This document shows positions 53,098 through 54,374 of a DNA stretch of 54,374 nucleotides, in pieces. Source of the DNA: an uncultured Parabacteroides sp. GTDB taxonomy: Bacteria > Bacteroidota > Bacteroidia > Bacteroidales > Tannerellaceae. A program made the position numbers and the translations under genes. The notes beneath the pieces were generated by a model, which did no database searches, was not told the DNA's origin, and worked only from the letters and a program-made list of their open reading frames with translations. Numbering within the stretch: position 1 is the first letter of the stretch; the number at the start of each line of letters is the position of its first letter. Where the stretch lies: NCBI GenBank assembly GCA_910577325.1, contig CAJTMR010000024.1, positions 1 to 54,374 of the forward strand, given 5' to 3'.

Positions 53098-53673
53098 ATG
53101 AAATTTGAATTAATCCAGTTACCCTATGCAGCCGATGCGCTGGAACCGGTTATAAGTAAAGAAACGATAGAGTTCCATCATGGTAAACATTTGCAGACTT
53201 ATGTAAATAACCTGAACAACCTGATTCAGGGGACCAAGTTTGAAAATGCTACTATAGAACAGATCGTGGCTGAGTCCGACGGTGCTATTTTTAACAATGC
53301 CGGGCAAACGCTTAACCATAATCTGTATTTCACACAGTTCTCTCCGTATGGCGGCGGCAGACCGACCGGAGCTCTCGCCAAAGCGATCGACACAACCTGG
53401 GGATCGTTCGAAAACTTCCAAAAAGAATTCCAGACTGCAGGAACAGGCCTGTTTGGTTCAGGCTGGATATGGCTGTCCAAAGACAAAGACGGGAAACTCT
53501 CGATTACTAAAGAAGCAAACGGTAGCAACCCAATTGTTCACGGCTTAAAGCCGATCCTTGGATTCGACGTCTGGGAACATGCCTACTACATAGACTACCG
53601 GAATCGCCGTCCCGACCATTTGAATGCCTTGTGGAAAATCATCGATTGGGATGCCGTCGGCAAAAGATATTAA
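53098..53673 (+). CDS. sodB: Iron/manganese superoxide dismutase
   Basis: From the ATG at 53098 the protein has 191 residues, the usual Fe/Mn SOD size, opening MKFELIQLPYAADALEPVIS. Metal ligands are visible: His in EFHHGKH, His in LNHNLYFTQF, and Asp and His in FDVWEHAYYIDY. The Gln/Gly-type active-site region (GSGWIWLSKD) is also normal. It converts superoxide to oxygen and peroxide in the cytosol; Bacteroidales enzymes often work with either metal. A frame extending to 53008 would add 30 residues with a hydrophobic stretch. I prefer 53098 because of the A-rich leader directly before it and the family's length. Confidence 0.95.
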   Translation: MKFELIQLPYAADALEPVISKETIEFHHGKHLQTYVNNLNNLIQGTKFENATIEQIVAESDGAIFNNAGQTLNHNLYFTQFSPYGGGRPTGALAKAIDTTWGSFENFQKEFQTAGTGLFGSGWIWLSKDKDGKLSITKEANGSNPIVHGLKPILGFDVWEHAYYIDYRNRRPDHLNALWKIIDWDAVGKRY

Positions 53674-53802
53674 TCCGAAAGCTATAGCAATATTGGCAAT
53701 TATAAGGAAAAATACCCAACTACGGAATGGTATGAATAACATAACTGTTATACATACTAATTAATAAACAGAATATAAATCTCAATCAACAAGGGAATAA
53801 AT

Positions 53803-54165
53803 ATGAAAGTACAAGAATTGACAAAAACGGAATTTCTGAAAAAAATAGCGAACTATGAAGCAAGCCCCGACAAATGGGTATATGAAAACGACAAACCTTG
53901 CATCGTGGATTTCTATGCAACTTGGTGCGGACCTTGCAAAATGCTTGCTCCTATTCTGGAAGAATTAGCAAAAGAATATGTCGGAAAAATCGACATTTAT
54001 AAGGTCGATACGGAAAAAGAAGAAGAACTGGCTACCTCTTTTGGTATCAGAAGTATTCCTTCACTTCTGTTTTGCCCGATGGAAGGACCGCCGCAGATGG
54101 CAAAAGGAGCAATGGGAAAGGCGGACCTAAAAAAGGCTATAAATGAAGTACTTTTGAAAAAATAA
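53803..54165 (+). CDS. trxA: Thioredoxin
   Basis: The protein has 120 residues with a classical thioredoxin fold: YENDKPCIVDFYATWCGPCKML with the redox motif WCGPC, the cis-proline loop RSIPSLL, and a KADLKKAINEVL C-terminal helix. There is no signal peptide, so it is cytosolic. The N-terminus is about 15 residues longer than E. coli TrxA (QELTKTEFLKKIANYEASPD), as is common in Bacteroidales. It reduces disulfides in ribonucleotide reductase, peroxiredoxins and other partners. Its position after sodB suggests an oxidative-stress neighbourhood, although 129 nt separate the genes. A strong hairpin follows. Confidence 0.97.
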   Translation: MKVQELTKTEFLKKIANYEASPDKWVYENDKPCIVDFYATWCGPCKMLAPILEELAKEYVGKIDIYKVDTEKEEELATSFGIRSIPSLLFCPMEGPPQMAKGAMGKADLKKAINEVLLKK

Positions 54166-54190
54166 TAACAATTCCCTTTAGATAAATAAA

Positions 54191-54230
54191 AAAAGTTCTC
54201 CGAATTTCTAACAGAGTTCGGAGAACTTTT
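54191..54230 (+). terminator. Rho-independent terminator of the thioredoxin gene
   Basis: AAAAGTTCTCCGAA (54191-54204) pairs perfectly over 14 bp with 54217-54230, with a 12-nt loop and TTTT at the 3' end. It is 25 nt downstream of the thioredoxin stop. Confidence 0.85.
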
Positions 54231-54253
54231 TGAAAAAATAGCACCTATTTATC

Positions 54254-54283
54254 TTGCATAATTAAAAATAATGCGTACCTTTG
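54254..54283 (+). promoter_or_regulatory. Promoter of the tRNA gene
   Basis: TTG (54254-54256), a 19-nt spacer and TACCTTTG (54276-54283) match the Bacteroidetes -33/-7 promoter consensus. It lies 40 nt before the tRNA. Confidence 0.75.
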
Positions 54284-54323
54284 CAACCGCAATCGAGAGA
54301 GATTGATACTGACAAAAACAAAT

Positions 54324-54374
54324 GCCTCTTTAGCTCAGTTGGCCAGAGCACGTGATTTGTAATCTCGGGGTCGT
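54324..54374 (+). tRNA. tRNA-Thr (anticodon TGT), 3' end outside the window
   Basis: The acceptor strand GCCTCTT is followed by T-A, a D arm GCTCAGTTGGCCAGAGC, and an anticodon arm CGTGA-TTTGTAA-TCTCG. The seven-base loop gives anticodon TGT (Thr). The anticodon stem has one U-U opposition in its middle. The variable loop begins at the window edge, and the T arm and 3' acceptor strand are not included. Confidence 0.85.

Noticed and set aside
1..54374. CRISPR arrays.
   Set aside because: No regularly spaced direct repeats with unique spacers were seen; the repeat clusters found are dyads or operator-like.

Overview
This window looks like a Bacteroidales chromosome, most likely Parabacteroides or a close relative; that genus is my inference. 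The support is: promoters of the Bacteroidetes type (TAnnTTTG -7 boxes with TTG near -33), a BlaI/BlaR1-TonB pair, a TPR-AraC membrane regulator, a Type IX secretion C-terminal sorting domain on a giant surface protein, a DUF4469 protein with an HU-like N-terminus, a GtaA-like glutaminase lipoprotein, and a CTnDOT-like tyrosine integrase.

Region 1 (29-17892, minus strand) is a tightly packed, visibly A+T-rich operon of eleven genes, with gaps of 1-33 nt or short overlaps. It encodes an SrfB-like Hsp70/actin-fold ATPase, an SrfC-like P-loop GTPase, a membrane-anchored subtilisin with InlB-type repeats and an SrfA-like N-terminus, a four-TM protein, a DUF805 protein, a second GTPase, a P-loop-like/PEGA/TM protein, two envelope coiled-coil proteins, an outer-membrane beta-barrel with repeats, and an exported TPR protein. 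Read together, it is a candidate trans-envelope machine: cytosolic NTPases, an inner-membrane platform with a protease, periplasmic connectors and an outer-membrane barrel. I consider it the most interesting system here. It looks like a Bacteroidetes elaboration of the enterobacterial SrfABC locus.

Region 2 (about 18050-23370) is a small integrative/mobilizable element: integrase, two small mob-region genes, a relaxase broken by a frameshift, a hairpin that may be oriT, an HTH protein, two frameshifted cargo genes and the C-terminal stump of an AAA/DUF234-type ATPase. GTANNTTTGC core-like sequences occur at 18051 and 23401.

Region 3 (23449-35186) is ordinary chromosome: BlaI-like repressor and BlaR1-like M56 protease, UvrD/PcrA helicase, a MITE-like palindromic repeat, an NtrC-family response regulator, a DUF418 membrane protein, and a phosphoethanolamine-transferase gene overlapping a hybrid histidine kinase.

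Region 4 (35933-49402) is a surface-protein locus. An HU/DUF4469 protein, a ~3,100-residue LamG/T9SS protein and a lipoprotein are transcribed leftward. A TPR-AraC regulator is transcribed divergently, and an operator-like repeat array lies between them. The giant gene and the DUF4469 gene each carry a frameshift.

Region 5 (49403-54374) holds a DUF3696 ATPase remnant, a glutaminase-family lipoprotein, a small conserved-looking protein, Fe/Mn superoxide dismutase, thioredoxin and the 5' part of a tRNA-Thr. Five independent frameshifts in one window raise the possibility of assembly errors; each is reported so that it can be checked.
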